From Pseudopyrenochaeta lycopersici (lineage: Eukaryota > Ascomycota > Dothideomycetes > Pleosporales > Pseudopyrenochaetaceae): a stretch of 64,000 bases of DNA. The first letter of the stretch is position 1; every line of letters begins with the position of its first letter. Below, piece by piece: positions 21,133-32,253 of this stretch. The DNA lies in assembly GCA_003313425.1 (NCBI GenBank), contig NHZP01000005.1, positions 1,984,001-2,048,000 on the forward strand, in the 5' to 3' direction. A program made the translations under genes and the position numbers. Below the pieces are notes generated by a model. That model was given only the letters and a program-made list of their open reading frames with translations, ran no database searches and had not been told where the DNA came from.

Positions 21133-21253
21133 TAATGTTTTTGGAGCTCTGATTGGTTGACCATTATGTTCTTGTTTTTCTAGAATACAGGAGGGGATCG
21201 CTGACTATATACCCAGTCTCGATCAGGGGCTTGCAGTACTGACAAATTCAACA
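21133..21253 (-). repeat. Copia 5' LTR, 121 bp
   Basis: Direct repeat of 16240-16360, followed by TSD ccacc at 21254-21258. As the 5' LTR in the minus orientation it should carry the promoter; tatatag lies within it. Confidence 0.9.
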
Positions 21254-21353
21254 CCACCCTCACATGCATTTGTACGCAAAACTTCAACACCACGTATCTC
21301 AGCCAATATATAATATAATTGAATTATTTTTGAAGTAGGAGTTGCGCACGTGG

Positions 21354-22471
21354 TCAATATTTAGTTTGCCACCCTCGGGCTTGTCTACATGCAGCAATTC
21401 GTCGTGGCATACTCAAGATGAGGCGGCAGATGAGCCTCGCTGGTATGCGACGCCAGCACTCTTTTAATGCACTGCAAAAGCCATCCCACTCTTCCTCAGC
21501 GTCGCTATAATTGTTATACTGAGGATAGAATTTATACATGCGCTTCTTTAGATGCCACCAGAGGTGCTCAATTGGGTTGAGGTCAGGTGAGTACGCTGGC
21601 CAGTTGATGGTGGTGATGTGATGCTCACGGAGGAACTCACGCGTCACTGCAGCTGTATGGATGCGCGCGTTATCCTGCATAAATAGCTGTGTGCGACGCC
21701 AATGAGGTAGAAGGCCCCTTGTCAAGGCTTGAATGTAACTTTGGGCGGAGTAGCCACCTTTTGGAGGATTGAAATCGCGCTCCATTATGACAAGCTTACT
21801 TCTCCGTGCTTGCCCACGTTCATTCAACCATATTGACGCCCACACCATCTGTGCTGGTTTCCTGCTAGTACTGCGGGTTTCTAGCATCCTTAGCTTCCAT
21901 TTCTCCCATGGGTAACGAAAAACCCACTCTTTATCCCGGCCTGAGCCTTTCTGAACTGAGCACTCATCTGAGAACTTGAGCGTGCGCCGATGCCACGGGA
22001 AGTGCGAGTACTCCTTACAGAACTTGAGGCGCCTCAACGCATGCGCGCGGTTGAGTTTAGGACGCGTTTTACAGCAAGATTTAGTGACGCGTTGTACTTG
22101 TACAATGTGCGCGAGCAAGGTGGCTTCGTTGAGGTGCCATCTGGATTCACAACCACTGCTACTTTAGCAAGCTCTTTGTACCCAATTTTTGGCTGCGCGC
22201 GCGCTTTGCGATAGATGAGCTTTTTCTGATGAAGCGATACTATAGGCGGTCTGCCGCTGCGAGGTTTATCTGCTAATGTACCAGTTTGGTGATATTTTTT
22301 CCTGAGGTCGCGTATGCAGCGTTCAGTGCGGCCATACGCGTCAGCAACTTCAGCGACCGTAGCACCAGCATGTAACCTCCCAGTAATTTGATTCTGCTGC
22401 TGGACTGTTAAATTAGGCCCTCTGCGCGTATTTTGGTCTATTTCTTGAAGAATTCGGCGTCGTGGTGGCAT
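21354..22471 (-). pseudogene. Tc1-a transposase (DDE_3), frameshifted
   Basis: The N-terminal part (22034-22471) starts MPPRRRILQEIDQNTRRGPN and has the paired-type HTH (AEVADAYGRTERCIRDLRKK) and the basic RSGRPP linker. The C-terminal part (21354-22118) has the catalytic blocks LKFSDECSVQKG, MQDNARIHT and NWPAYSPDLNPIEHLWWHLK. The join falls in LYKY, where a few bases are missing relative to the homologous TLYRLLKRQGLTK of Tc1-b. Unlike Tc1-b and Tc1-c, the N-terminus here has no stop. It would cut and paste at TA sites if intact. Confidence 0.85.
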
Positions 22472-22552
22472 AGTTATGATACTGCAAAGTTGAGGTGTTG
22501 ATGTTGGGGGGGAACGCGTCGCGCTAACGCGGAAGAAACTTTGGTACTAGTA

Positions 22553-23902
22553 CAGTTCTTGGTCATATGTTTTGGTTGCCAAGCTTGCCCCACGTATCGC
22601 CAACACCAGGGCTGTATCACAACAATATAGAAAAATAGCCTTGAACTTGATAATAATATGGATTTTTTGGGCTGAGGAGATATCTAGGAGCTAGTACTTT
22701 GTTTGCCAGCCTCGCGCCTTCTTGCAGGCGTGAATTCGACGAGGCATACTCAAAATCAGCGTCTTGATGAGGCTGCTCGGTATGCTGCGCCAGCACCTCT
22801 TCAAGGCCTTACAGAAACCATCCCACTCCTGTTCAGCTACCCTGTGGTTATTGTATTGAGGATAGAAGCGATTCATGCGCTTTTTGAGGTGCCACCAGAG
22901 GTGCTCAATAGGGTTGAGGTCTGGTGAGTAAGGTGGCCAGATGATGGTGTTGATACCTTGCTCAGCTAGCCATGCCCTTGCTCTCCTTGACGTGTGGATG
23001 CGCGCGTTATCTTGCATAAAGAGCTGTGAACGCTCGTGGGTAGGCAGGAGGCCCTCTGTCAAGGCTTGGATGTAACTTTCAGTAGAGTAGCCACCTCGTG
23101 GAGCACTCAGATCGCGCTCCATCATGACTAGCCTGCTCCTCCTTGCCCGCCCTCGTTCATCAAGCCATATAGCGCCCCACACCATCTGCGCAGGCCTCTT
23201 GCTAGTACTGATAGGAGTAATTATCTCTCTCTTCCATTTCTCCCATGGATAGCGAAAGCACCACTCGTTGTTGTGGCCTGAGCCCTTCTGAATTGAGCAC
23301 TCATCTGAGAACTTAAGAGTGCGGCGATGCCACGGAAAAGTAGAGTACGTCCTACAGAACGCACGACGCTGCTGAGCATGAACTGGGTATAGCTTTGGAC
23401 GCTTTTTGCAGCGATATTTAGTAAGGCCTTGTCTCTTAAGTAATCGATATAATGTGCTAGTGCTAGGTGGCTTCGAAGAGGTGCCATCGTGGTTCACGAC
23501 CACGCTGGCTTGAGCTAGCTCTGAGTACTCAATCTTGGGCCGCGCGCGTACTGTACGATAGATAATCCTTTGCTGATGAGGTGATAGTAATTGAGGGCGC
23601 CCAGAACGAGGGGCTTCATCCCGTGTTGCTCGAGTTCGAGCAAGTCGAATGGTGGTGCGGATGCAATTTGGTGAACGCTTGAACTCAGCTACGAGCTCTG
23701 CAACTGAAACACCAGCCTCAGCTTTAGAGATGATTGCCTGTCGCTCTAGAGGCGTTAAATTAGGCCCTCAGTAGGCATTTCCTGAGATTTCTGTGCCAAA
23801 CTAGCGACGTGGTGGCATTTTGAGAGGTGGCTGAAATGTGCTGGTTGTGCGACGCGTATTAAGCGACCTCGCTTGGCAACCAAAACAATTGACGTGTGAC
23901 TG
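22553..23902 (-). mobile_element. Tc1-b element, 1350 bp, nearly identical to Tc1-c
   Basis: The ends are inverted: cagttcttggtcatatgttt at 22553 and, from the other side, cagtcacacgtcaattgttt ending at 23902. Both continue into ttttggttgccaagc. TA dinucleotides flank it at 22551-22552 and 23903-23904. It sits 5 bp from the right end of Tc1-a. The copy at 57946-59295 has exactly the same length with only scattered substitutions. Confidence 0.9.
22691..23818 (-). pseudogene. Tc1-b transposase with two N-terminal stops
   Basis: The frame from ATG 23818 (MPPRR) meets TAG at codon 6 and TGA shortly after, before RGPNL-type sequence. It then stays open to 22691: HTH, SGRPQLLSPHQQR, LKFSDECSIQKG, FMQDNARIHTS and PPYSPDLNPIEHLWWHLK. 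The longest ATG-initiated open part starts at 23503 and lacks the HTH region. Tc1-a shows that the stop positions should be Gln or Arg class codons. Whether a downstream start or readthrough gives any protein is unknown; transposase supplied in trans is the simplest explanation for its spread. Confidence 0.8.
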
Positions 23903-23909
23903 TACTGTA

Positions 23910-24962
23910 CTTCTCATCCAAGCAGCCGCTACTCCGGGCTAGTGCCGCAGGACCTTGGTGAGCTTTACGTGTGGCTTATGATATAATTTAACACATGCCG
24001 AACTGTCAAATTGCCCAGCCTGTGGCTGCACACAGTCCTGCGCACCGATAGCGGTCTTGATGGCTGGGCGATCGACCAATCGGCGCCAACGTGTCTGAGT
24101 GACTACAATCAGGCCTCATACCTGGAAGAGGATTTTGATATTACAGTAACTACTTAATACCGCTCAAGTATATCTTTGGTCGAATGTGGAAGCAATTTTC
24201 CTCGGTGGTCCAATGTGGTATTGCTTGGACTTTACACTAATGATGGACATCACGATTTTAATTGCTTTCCTCCGTTCTCGTTAAGTGAGACGGTTCGCGG
24301 TTACCATGATGCGTTCCCCCAATTCTCTCCGCGAAAGAGTGTAGTAAATGCCATCCGGGATTCCCCAGACGCCATACAACCCTTTGGCCGAATCGGAAGC
24401 ATCACTGTACGAGACTTCGCGGGTTTCGGTTGAAATATAGCGCATGCATGTGCGCCATCCAAGCCTTCTGCCGCGGTCTAAATGCTTCGTAATAACTGCC
24501 ATAATCGTTCCGCAAAGTGGGAGGACTTTAGCTACCGCTAGCGTTCAGACTAGCTAATGAGGGCCTGACCCAAAAGCTAATACTCCAGAATCCCCGATGA
24601 GCTACCTGTTATGAGGAGGCACGTGACGAAGAACTTCACTCCTTCAAAGACAGGAAAGCAGTGCGAACAGCAGCGGATGACTGCTTGAGATGAGCTGCGT
24701 ATGCAGCGATTAACCTGCGGGTGGATATGGTTCCAGAGGTGGTCCGTGGGATCATAGGCTCATGTGGAAAAAAAGTTTCATGAGAAGTGTGCAACACCAA
24801 AATTGCCCAGTATAGCTATCACTTTACAGATGGGCTACCTCATCATTTCAAACTTCAGAAACCCACACGTTATGCTTGTGTACTTGTTTGTATAGGAACT
24901 TTGGCGTGGTGAGGTTTGAGATGGCATTTTGGTGGGGTGCCGCACGGTCCTGCAACTCGATA
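23910..24962. other. non-coding stretch between Tc1-a and pogo-5
   Basis: A plus-strand frame ending near 24156 reads protein-like (LDGWAIDQSAPTC then YLEEDFDITVTT) and may be the tail of a lost gene, but I cannot name it. A pogo inner-end motif (attttggtggggtg) lies near 24921. Nothing else is supported. Confidence 0.4.
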
Positions 24963-27230
24963 ACGTAGATCCCGGCTACTTGACCATCCCTGCTACTTGA
25001 CCAGGCTCACCGCCTCTATACCCACAAACTTCAAAATCGTCTAAAATGGTCAATGAATCAGATATTCAGAAGGCGATTGAAGATTTGGATTCGCAAGAGG
25101 CGCCAAATTATTCTTGAACCGCAAGAAAATTCAGCATTGATCGCAAAACCCTTCAGCGCCGGCATCAAGCCATAAGCCGGTCCATTCAGCAAGCCCACTC
25201 TGAATCTCTTCAGCTGCTCACAGATGCGCAAGAAGAGGCTCTTATACAGCATATCAATAATCTTTCAGACCGTGGCCTACCTCCCACACCTCAATTTCTC
25301 AGGAATCTCGTGTTTGAGATCCTTAAAAAGCAGCCCGGAAAGAAACTGGGTAGCCACATTCTGCAAGCGGCACCAAAACAAGATTAAAAGCCTCTATCTT
25401 CGCGCAATCGACCAGACACGTAAAGTCGCTGATAATTCTGCTTATTTTAGCCACTTCTACGCCAATGTGAGGTCCTGAAGCCATCTATTATATTCTATTA
25501 CTTACGGCTTAAAAGTTGAGGCAAAAGGTAGAGAAATACCACATAAAAGTCGCACAACATCCACAACTTCGATGAGAAAGGCTTTCTTCTCGGCCTCTGC
25601 CATTCTATGAAGCGCATTGTTGGGGTCGCACAACTCAAGAGCAAAAAAATCATCGGTGCAAGTCAGGATGGGAGCCGAGAGTTCATCTCTCTCCTTGCCT
25701 GCATCTGCGCGGACGGAAAGGCCATTCCACCGGCTCTCATTTCCCAGGGAACGTCCGGAGACCTTCAAGACACTTGGTTAGAGGATTTTGATCACTCATC
25801 TGACCAAGCATACTTTGCAACTTCGGAGAAAGGATTGACAAATGAGGATCTTGGGATAAAATGGCTCGAGGTATTTGATCGGCATACAAAGGAGAAAGCG
25901 GGCAATTCGAGGCGTCTGTTACTCGTCGATGGCCATTCAAGTCACGTAAACCTCCGGTTTATCGACTATTGCGACAAGAACGGGATTCTATTGGTGGTTG
26001 TACCTCCGTATTCAACCCACCGCCTGCAGCCACTTGACGTTGGCATTTTCTCGCCTCTTGCGCATGCATACTCACAAGAGATCGATCAGTTAATTCAATC
26101 GAGCCGTGGATTCTCTCGCCTGACGAAACGAAGCTTCTGGCGGCTTTTTGCAGCTGCTTGGAAGCGCTCGGCCACAGTTTCGAACATCAAATCAGCAATT
26201 TCTAGCCCTGGAATCTTCCCTCCGGGGCCTAAAAGGGTTCTAAGGTCGATAAGGACGAAGACTCCGTCTCCGGAAAATAGCGACAATGATATCAAGAGGA
26301 AGACGCCTGGTTGCGTGAGAGGAGTCCGCCGGCTGGCCAAAGAACTCCATAAGGAACAAGCTATGCACACAGCCAAAATGGAAGAAATTATCCGAGCATG
26401 TGGTAAGTTCGCAATTCAGAATGAAATTCTCCAGCATGAGAATATTGGGTTGCGTGCAGCACTTGTGGAAGAGAAGAAAAAGCGGAAAAGAGGGAAAGGC
26501 ATGGGGCTTTTCGATAAAGAACGGCCTGGAGAGGCGCAATTCTTTTCGCTAGCGAAGGTTGCAGCGGTCGGCAGCGAGCGGAAGAGATTCAAATTGAAAG
26601 CTAACTGCAAAAGTCTCGCGTAGAGGAAAAGAGGGTCCAGCAAGCGCGAGAGAAGGAGGAGAAGGCACGGGCAAAGGCGGAGAAGGCACGAGAAAGAGAG
26701 GCAAAGAAACAAGCCAAAATTGCGGAGTGCGAACAGCTTGCAAAGCAGAGGGAAGAGCGCAAAGCTGAAAAGCTTATTTTGAAACAAATTCAGCTGGAGA
26801 AAAGGGCTCAATTAGCTGCTGAGCGGGAGGCTCAGAGAAAGTGGGGCGGAGAAGATCTGCGAAACCCAGCTGCGAAAAGGCGCAAGATCGCAATCCAGGA
26901 ACAGGCGAAGGCGCCTGAAAAAGCGACTCAAAGGCAGAAACAGGTTCCAAAGAAACGGCCTACGGCAGCAAATTCGTCTGCAAAGGGTTGTGGATCAGGT
27001 CGCAATGGTTCAAATCAGGATGGGCAGGTTTTGAGAGTTTCAAGGACTGGGCGCAAAATTGCTCCCCCACAGCGGTATCTAGGCTAGAAAATATAACAAC
27101 GAGTTTCTCCAGATCATGTTCTATAAAGCTGTAAAGTTTTATATAAATTGACTCATATGTTGTGGAGTAAGAGCATTTTAAAATCCGGCGCTTGATTTTT
27201 GATGGGTAGTCAAGTAGCAGGGATCTACGT
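24963..27230 (+). mobile_element. pogo-5 element, 2268 bp, with TIRs and TA duplication
   Basis: The left end is acgtagatcccggctacttg at 24963. The right end is its complement form, ending ggatctacgt at 27230. TA lies at 24961-24962 and 27231-27232. On the left the terminus contains two tandem copies of gctacttgacca. The interior encodes a DDE_1 transposase. Confidence 0.85.
25046..27087 (+). pseudogene. pogo-5 transposase with several stops and frameshifts
   Basis: From ATG 25046 (MVNESDIQKAIEDL) an HTH region reads through a TGA near 25108. It shifts frame near 25340 (GKNWVATFCKRHQNK continues in another frame) and again before NIHNFDEKGFLLG, the first DDE_1 motif. The long open part from 25607 carries LLLVDGHSSHVN and YSTHRLQPLDVGIFSPL. 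Another shift near 26550 and a TAA precede a highly charged Glu/Lys/Ala-rich tail that ends at 27087. The charged tail is longer than in the other pogo copies here. Confidence 0.8.
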
Positions 27231-27364
27231 TATATTTATTGACAAGACCTATATCGATATCGATATCGTTAAGCTTATCAATAAATATGCGCTTAACAAT
27301 AAATAACGTTAGCCCTTAAAAGTTAACTTTATCCTACCTTTCTACGCTATTCTTCCAACCTAAG

Positions 27365-27433
27365 CGGTTAGCTGGGGCCACCTAATACTTTATTACGGTT
27401 AGCTGGGGCTATCTAATACTTTATCACGGTTAG
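27365..27433. repeat. 31-bp tandem repeat, 2.2 units
   Basis: Units beginning cggttagctggggc start at 27365 and 27396 and differ at a few positions. A partial third (cggttag) starts at 27427. Confidence 0.75.
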
Positions 27434-27745
27434 AAATACCCCCTCTTTGCCTATATAAGTGTCAGATGGAATGCTGAAATGCGCCTAGCAGAAATTGATG
27501 ATTGAGATGATAGATGAGGTGTCAAAAAAATGATCATTCTGTTGTTCGTGTTCTGTCCACCGCTTTTTCCTATATCTCCTCTTGTCAGATAAGAGGCATA
27601 AAAAAAATGAAGTACACGAATACTGCATCGTGGACGGTATCACCTATGTATCACCGATGTATCAGGTCTGCGTTTAAAAAGGAGAGAGAACAGTACCAAC
27701 GAACATAACAATCAACACCATCACGAAACGACAGAAAAATAAATA

Positions 27746-27838
27746 CAGTCACTCGAACAAAGTTTCTTCCGCCAGCGCACGAGCCATCCGCAGAAGCACA
27801 TGTACACAAAACTTCAACACCACGTATCTCAGCCAATA
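27746..27838. repeat. solo terminal fragment of the Tc1-a family
   Basis: It starts at the Tc1-a terminus (cagtcactcgaacaaagttt, TA at 27744-27745) and follows Tc1-a colinearly to cttcaacaccacgtatctca and gccaata. The Copia that interrupts Tc1-a after position 16239 is absent here, so this shows the uninterrupted arrangement. It ends exactly at a TA where a pogo-7-like terminus begins (27839). Confidence 0.8.
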
Positions 27839-28315
27839 ACGTCAAGCACCACCGAACCCACCACCCAGAGCTTATAGTAATACATATATATTCTTGACCT
27901 TATTCATATATGTACATACATACATACATATGGATATGAATAGAGGTCTTATACATACATACTTATCCATACATATAAAATATCTCGGCATTACGTAGTG
28001 ATCGGAAACTCTCCACTTTAAGACTTTGAGAGCATCAGTTAAATTAATTGGATAGTTGACTGAACATCGCTTACACCATGCATATTGCAAGATTAATTGT
28101 CAACTAATAGATTAGTCATACACAGTACCCTTTGTAACATGCATGCCAAGCCTCTGCCACGTATACAGATTGCTCGAGTTTGAGAAGGCTTAGGAAGCTT
28201 GCTATGAACATGTATTTAGTTGCTTTGATTGTAGATAGTTCTGGAGATCAGATTCTCCTATACCTGAATCCATTTGACCGCTCTGACAGCATCTCTATGC
28301 GCACATATATCTTTT

Positions 28316-30889
28316 ATGGCTTCACTAGACGTTGGTGACACTTCAACACGAGCCTCCTCACCCTTATTATCTCTTCCTGAGTCTACTATCCCGTCTGCTG
28401 AGCAGTCTAGTACTCCGAATGAACCCTCAATACTCCAACGGCGCCCTGCACCCCTTTCCTTAATTACCTCCGAGCCTCCTAAGAAAAAGCGAATAATAAG
28501 AGCAGAGAATACATGGAATGAATTCCGTGATCCTGAAGGCGATGAACTAGTATATGATGACAAGAAGAGAAGGCTACACTACCGTAAGCGATGCCCGAAG
28601 TGGGCAAATTCGGTCTCCTCTAATGCCCGCTACCATCTTGAGAAAAAGCATCATATGATCGTTGTAGAAGGCCCTACACCACATTATAGGGAGACACAGC
28701 GCGCAATTGATTTAAGCTTCAAAGATCAAGAGGAGAAAGAGAAGCGAAAGACAAACGAGAAGCAACAGAACATTCTCCGTAACGCTATCAGCCGAAAGGC
28801 ATTCCTCGAGGCTCAATGCCTTCTTATTACACGACGGCGACTACCGCGTAACTTTGTTAATTGGCCTGAATTTCACGCGCTCCTATATGCTGTCAATCCC
28901 CTCTCACCTGAAGTCACAATCTCTGCTCCTAATACCGCCTCCGCCCATATTGAAAAGTCCTACCAACGTCATCGAGGGACTGTCAAACGAACCTTACACA
29001 AATCCAGAAGCCTTATCCACTTCACTGTTGACCTCTGGTCGGCACCAAGCACAAAGTTACTATTTGGAGCACACGTACAATGGGTTGACGATCAATACAA
29101 GCTTCGTAAGGCATTACTTGGGCTTCCGCAGGTTATGTTCTCACATAGTGGTGAGAACCAGGCTGCTCATCTCATGGATATCGTTCGAGAATTTGAGCTT
29201 GCACATCTTGTTGGCTACTTTACAACTGATAATGCAGGCTCAAACGATACATTGCTTAAATCGCTAGCAAAGAATCTCCTTGTTGAATATGGCGCTCAAA
29301 TCAACCCAAAGAAGCGACAGATCCGATGCCTCGGTCATATTATTAGCCTCTCACTCTCCGCATTCCTCTTTGCAGACAATAAGACGGCGCTTGAAGAGGT
29401 TCTTAAGGAGGCAATTGAAGAGGAGGAAGAGACATTAGTCTGTGAGCTACTTATTGAGAAGCTTAAGGCTCTTAAAGGCTCAAAAGGCAAGAAGAATAAG
29501 AAGAAGGATGACTATACTGGATGGAGGAGTATTGGCGCGCTTGGCAAGCTACACAATATTGCTGTTTATATCAAAACCTCTGATATACTTAGTGACTACT
29601 GTAACGGGCTAGGCCTATGTCCGAGGCTGCGCCATCGTGCACAGATATACGGCTCGTGCGGGTGGCTCGCGCTCGTGAACTTTATAACCTCGCATGGCAC
29701 TTAATCCTCCCCTTTTTCTTCCCATCTTGGTTGTAGATAGCATCTGGACTAGATAGCTGGAATCCAGTTACTAGAGACCGCTCACAACCACTGGCGTCAG
29801 CTATCTCCGAATCTAAGGCTTGGTATTGATAATGCATCGCGGTGGAACTCGTGGTATCTACTCATCAAGCGCGCCGTTAGCAAGCAGAGCGAGATTATGG
29901 AGATCTGCCGACGCCATAAGAAAGACTTTGGTGATGGAAAAGATATATTGACTGAGGAGGAGTGGGAGCAGCTTAAAGGTACCGAGGAATTCTTACAGCC
30001 ATTTTATCAAGCAACGCTTGAAGGGCAGAAGGAGTTCGCATCACTAGATTAAGCGCTATTCTTTATGGATGTCTTATTCAAGCATTTTGAGGAGGCGAAG
30101 GTACGTAATCCGATCTCTGGATTTGAGTATACTCACGACTCCTAGTAGCGTCAATATGCAGAGAATGCAACGCTTAAGAACTCTATTAATATGGGCTGGA
30201 TTCAGCTCCGCAAGCACTATAAGAAGACCAACGAATGCCCTGCATATGCAACCGCCCTCTTCCTACACCCTGCCTACCGAGCGAGATATATCAACACCAA
30301 TTGGCTTGAAGAATGGCGACCGTCTGCATTTGAATCCGCACATACGATCTGAGCGGAGTACAAAGATCGCCCAATTGCCTTAAGATCTCAGTCAATACGG
30401 GTATCGGATAAGCCGCCAACGAAGTTTGAGTCTCTCCGCCGTGCGCTCGAAGTTACAGACCATAATGAAGAGGAGGATGAACTTGAAAGATTTCTTAATG
30501 GCGTACCAACACCAATATTTGGTACACCACTTCAATGGTGGACCCGTGAAGAACAAAGAGCTGAGTATCCACGCCTACATCGGATGGCTATTGATATCTT
30601 GAGTATCCCTCCGCTTTCAGACAAGATTGAAGGTGTATTCTCGGGTGTAAGGAGAGCAATACCATGGGAGCGAGGCTCCTTAGATATGGAGACGATACAG
30701 ATTCCAGAGCTTATAGGCAACTGGAACAAGAATGGACTACTACACGAGGAGGAATACGTAAATGAGCTTTTTATGAAGGCGACGGCAGCAGCTGAGAAAG
30801 CAGATAAGTGGCAGAGTATTGATATTGAGATAGGCGGCGACAATGAGGTTAGTATTCTATACCATGACATCATGTATATTCATTACTAA
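28316..30889 (+). pseudogene. hAT-3 transposase, interrupted near 29600 and with stops
   Basis: From ATG 28316 (MASLDVGDTSTRASS) there is a basic NLS-like PPKKKRIIR, a BED-like region with a distal H-H pair, VDLWSAP (first Asp) and TTDNAGSNDT (second). The open frame continues to ASP-ILE-LEU near 29595. About 170 bp of unrelated sequence then intervene before the protein resumes with LRLGIDNASRWNSW. TAA at 30049 and TGA at 30351 replace Gln and Trp. An intron-like gtacgtaat to ctcctagtag segment (about 30100-30149) matches the hAT-6 intron position. The C-terminal dimerisation block (LSIPPLSDKIEGVFSG) has lost its catalytic-type Glu context. Confidence 0.8.
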
Positions 30890-30959
30890 TGTATACATAT
30901 GAATATAGATCGATACATATGAATGGATATGAATAGAGGTCATATTCCATATGTATGTA

Positions 30960-31906
30960 TTATTGCAAGCCCTGGCCGAAAGGAAGATGGCGAGCAATGA
31001 GATTGATAATATGGCCGGAGCAGCGAAGGCGGCGTTTAATAGCATCAAAACCATACGTCTCTGCAAGAGCATCCATTGCCGTATCGTTGTTCGAAGCGTT
31101 GTCAAGCACAAAGAATCCAATCTTGTTCATGACCTCAAAGTCGTCGATAACCTTGCTGGCCCCATCGGCGATGTTGATACCTGCGTGTGAGCCCAGTTGC
31201 TCTGGAGTCGAGAGAAGGATGCATCGAGCCTTAAAGTCCTTGTTGAGAAAGTGAGCGACAATGCCGTTGAGGGATAATAGGTTTCCGGAGGTCCAGAGAT
31301 CAAATGCGAAGTGGACTTTACTCGAAGCATCTTTCAACTCCTTCTTCACTGTCGCTTTATGAAGCTCAAAACCATGAGCTACCCAGGCAGAAATCGTGGT
31401 ATGGGAAGGCATTGTAGGTTCCGCACTGGAAGAGAGGTATCTATGAGCTCACAAAACGCTGCACTATCAACTTGACGAAAGGAGACATTGTCATAGACAA
31501 TCCAACGAACGAGAAGCCTCTGGAATCGATTCGTATCGAATTCTCGCGCTAAATAGTTCATGATTTCCTGTTCTCGAGGAATAGACGCGTCGAGGCTAGC
31601 AGCATCCGCCGTAGAGGGAGCGGGCTTGCCTTTCATTGTCCAGAGCCACCTCTTTGAGGTATCATCGATAACTTCTTTGTTGTCTTTATCCCAGGCTAGA
31701 TGATGGATATCTCGTAAATGCGTATTCACGGCAGAGGTACCATTGTCGGTGTTGTAATGGCCACCTTTCCCAGCCAGATGACTTTCCTTACAGAGCCAGA
31801 ATCTTTTCTTCGTTCCCTGTTCCTCTGTCGGTGCGCCAAACGCCCAGAACCGTCCTCGAATCCTCTTCATTGAACGTGATGAAGGGATTGAATGTCCGGG
31901 AAGCAA
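30960..31906 (-). pseudogene. hAT-4 transposase, N-terminal half, frameshifted and truncated
   Basis: The minus strand encodes RGRFWAFGAPTEE, a BED-like region (RFWLCKESH with a distal H-H; the second Cys is not evident) and an N-terminal helical region. After one frameshift near 31400 it gives SHTTISAWV, FAFDLWTS, VLDNASNNDTAMD and RLRCSGHIINL. It then ends at about 30960 against the end of hAT-3. The third catalytic region is missing. Confidence 0.75.
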
Positions 31907-32253
31907 CCTCTATTGCACCCACGACCAATCGTGGTCCGCATCGGTATAATGGGACTCATTGGCGACGAAAGCTCGGCCATCCTATCAAGAGAAAGGTTAG
32001 TATAAGTGCAAGAGAAAATTATTTCAGGGTCCTACCGCGGAGAGTGGTGCAGACAGTGCAGAGCATATTGAAGGAGCAGATAGAGCAACCTTCTCCCCAT
32101 CAAATGACCGTAAAGCGTCAACCGTAAGAGGTAATAGTGATGTCATGTGACGCAGTAATAACAGTAGTGATAACTGCTGCGGAGAGCAAAGCAAGAACAA
32201 TAATTAAGGAGGCATGTTAACATAATATATGCGCAAGAGGGCACTTCGGAGCG
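31907..32253. other. no gene recognised
   Basis: Presumably the 5' end of hAT-4 and the 3' flank of the reductase gene. No terminal repeat was identified. Confidence 0.35.

Larger units (their letters stand above)
16240..21253 (-). mobile_element. Copia-type LTR retrotransposon, 5014 bp, complete structure but dead
   Basis: Two 121-bp LTRs (16240-16360 and 21133-21253) differ at only a few positions. They are flanked by the 5-bp duplication ccacc at 16235-16239 and 21254-21258. On the coding (minus) strand the LTR begins TGTTGAATTTG and ends in CA or TA. A primer site complementary to the initiator-tRNA anticodon arm follows the 5' LTR, and a purine-rich gagtgggag precedes the 3' LTR. The insertion target is the 3' flank of the Tc1-a transposase gene. 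Confidence 0.9.
16198..23907 (-). mobile_element. Tc1-a element split by a Copia and by Tc1-b
   Basis: The left end begins at 16198 (TA at 16196-16197) and contains aaagttcttccgccagcgca. The right end, read on the minus strand across the Tc1-b insertion, is cagtactag then taccaaagtttcttccgcg. It ends at 23907 with TA at 23908-23909. The separate fragment at 27746 has the same terminus (cagtcactcgaacaaagttt), which confirms the boundary. Subtracting Copia (5014 bp plus 5-bp TSD) and Tc1-b (1350 bp plus TA) leaves about 1.34 kb, the normal size for this family. Confidence 0.8.
27231..28315. other. AT-rich non-coding stretch with repeats
   Basis: No gene. It contains a 31-bp tandem repeat (27365-27433), a fossil junction of Tc1 and pogo ends (27746-27862), tata/catacata-rich sequence around 27890-27980, and one copy of a 19-bp repeat that recurs beyond hAT-3. 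Confidence 0.5.

Noticed and set aside
16240..21253. Direct repeats first considered as a duplicated piggyBac piece
   Set aside because: Their tg...ca ends, 5-bp TSD and position around a Copia pol show they are LTRs. The piggyBac copy is a solo LTR insertion.
24176..24433. 85-codon ORF in the gap before pogo-5
   Set aside because: No recognisable motif, no conserved partner in the window and no splice context.
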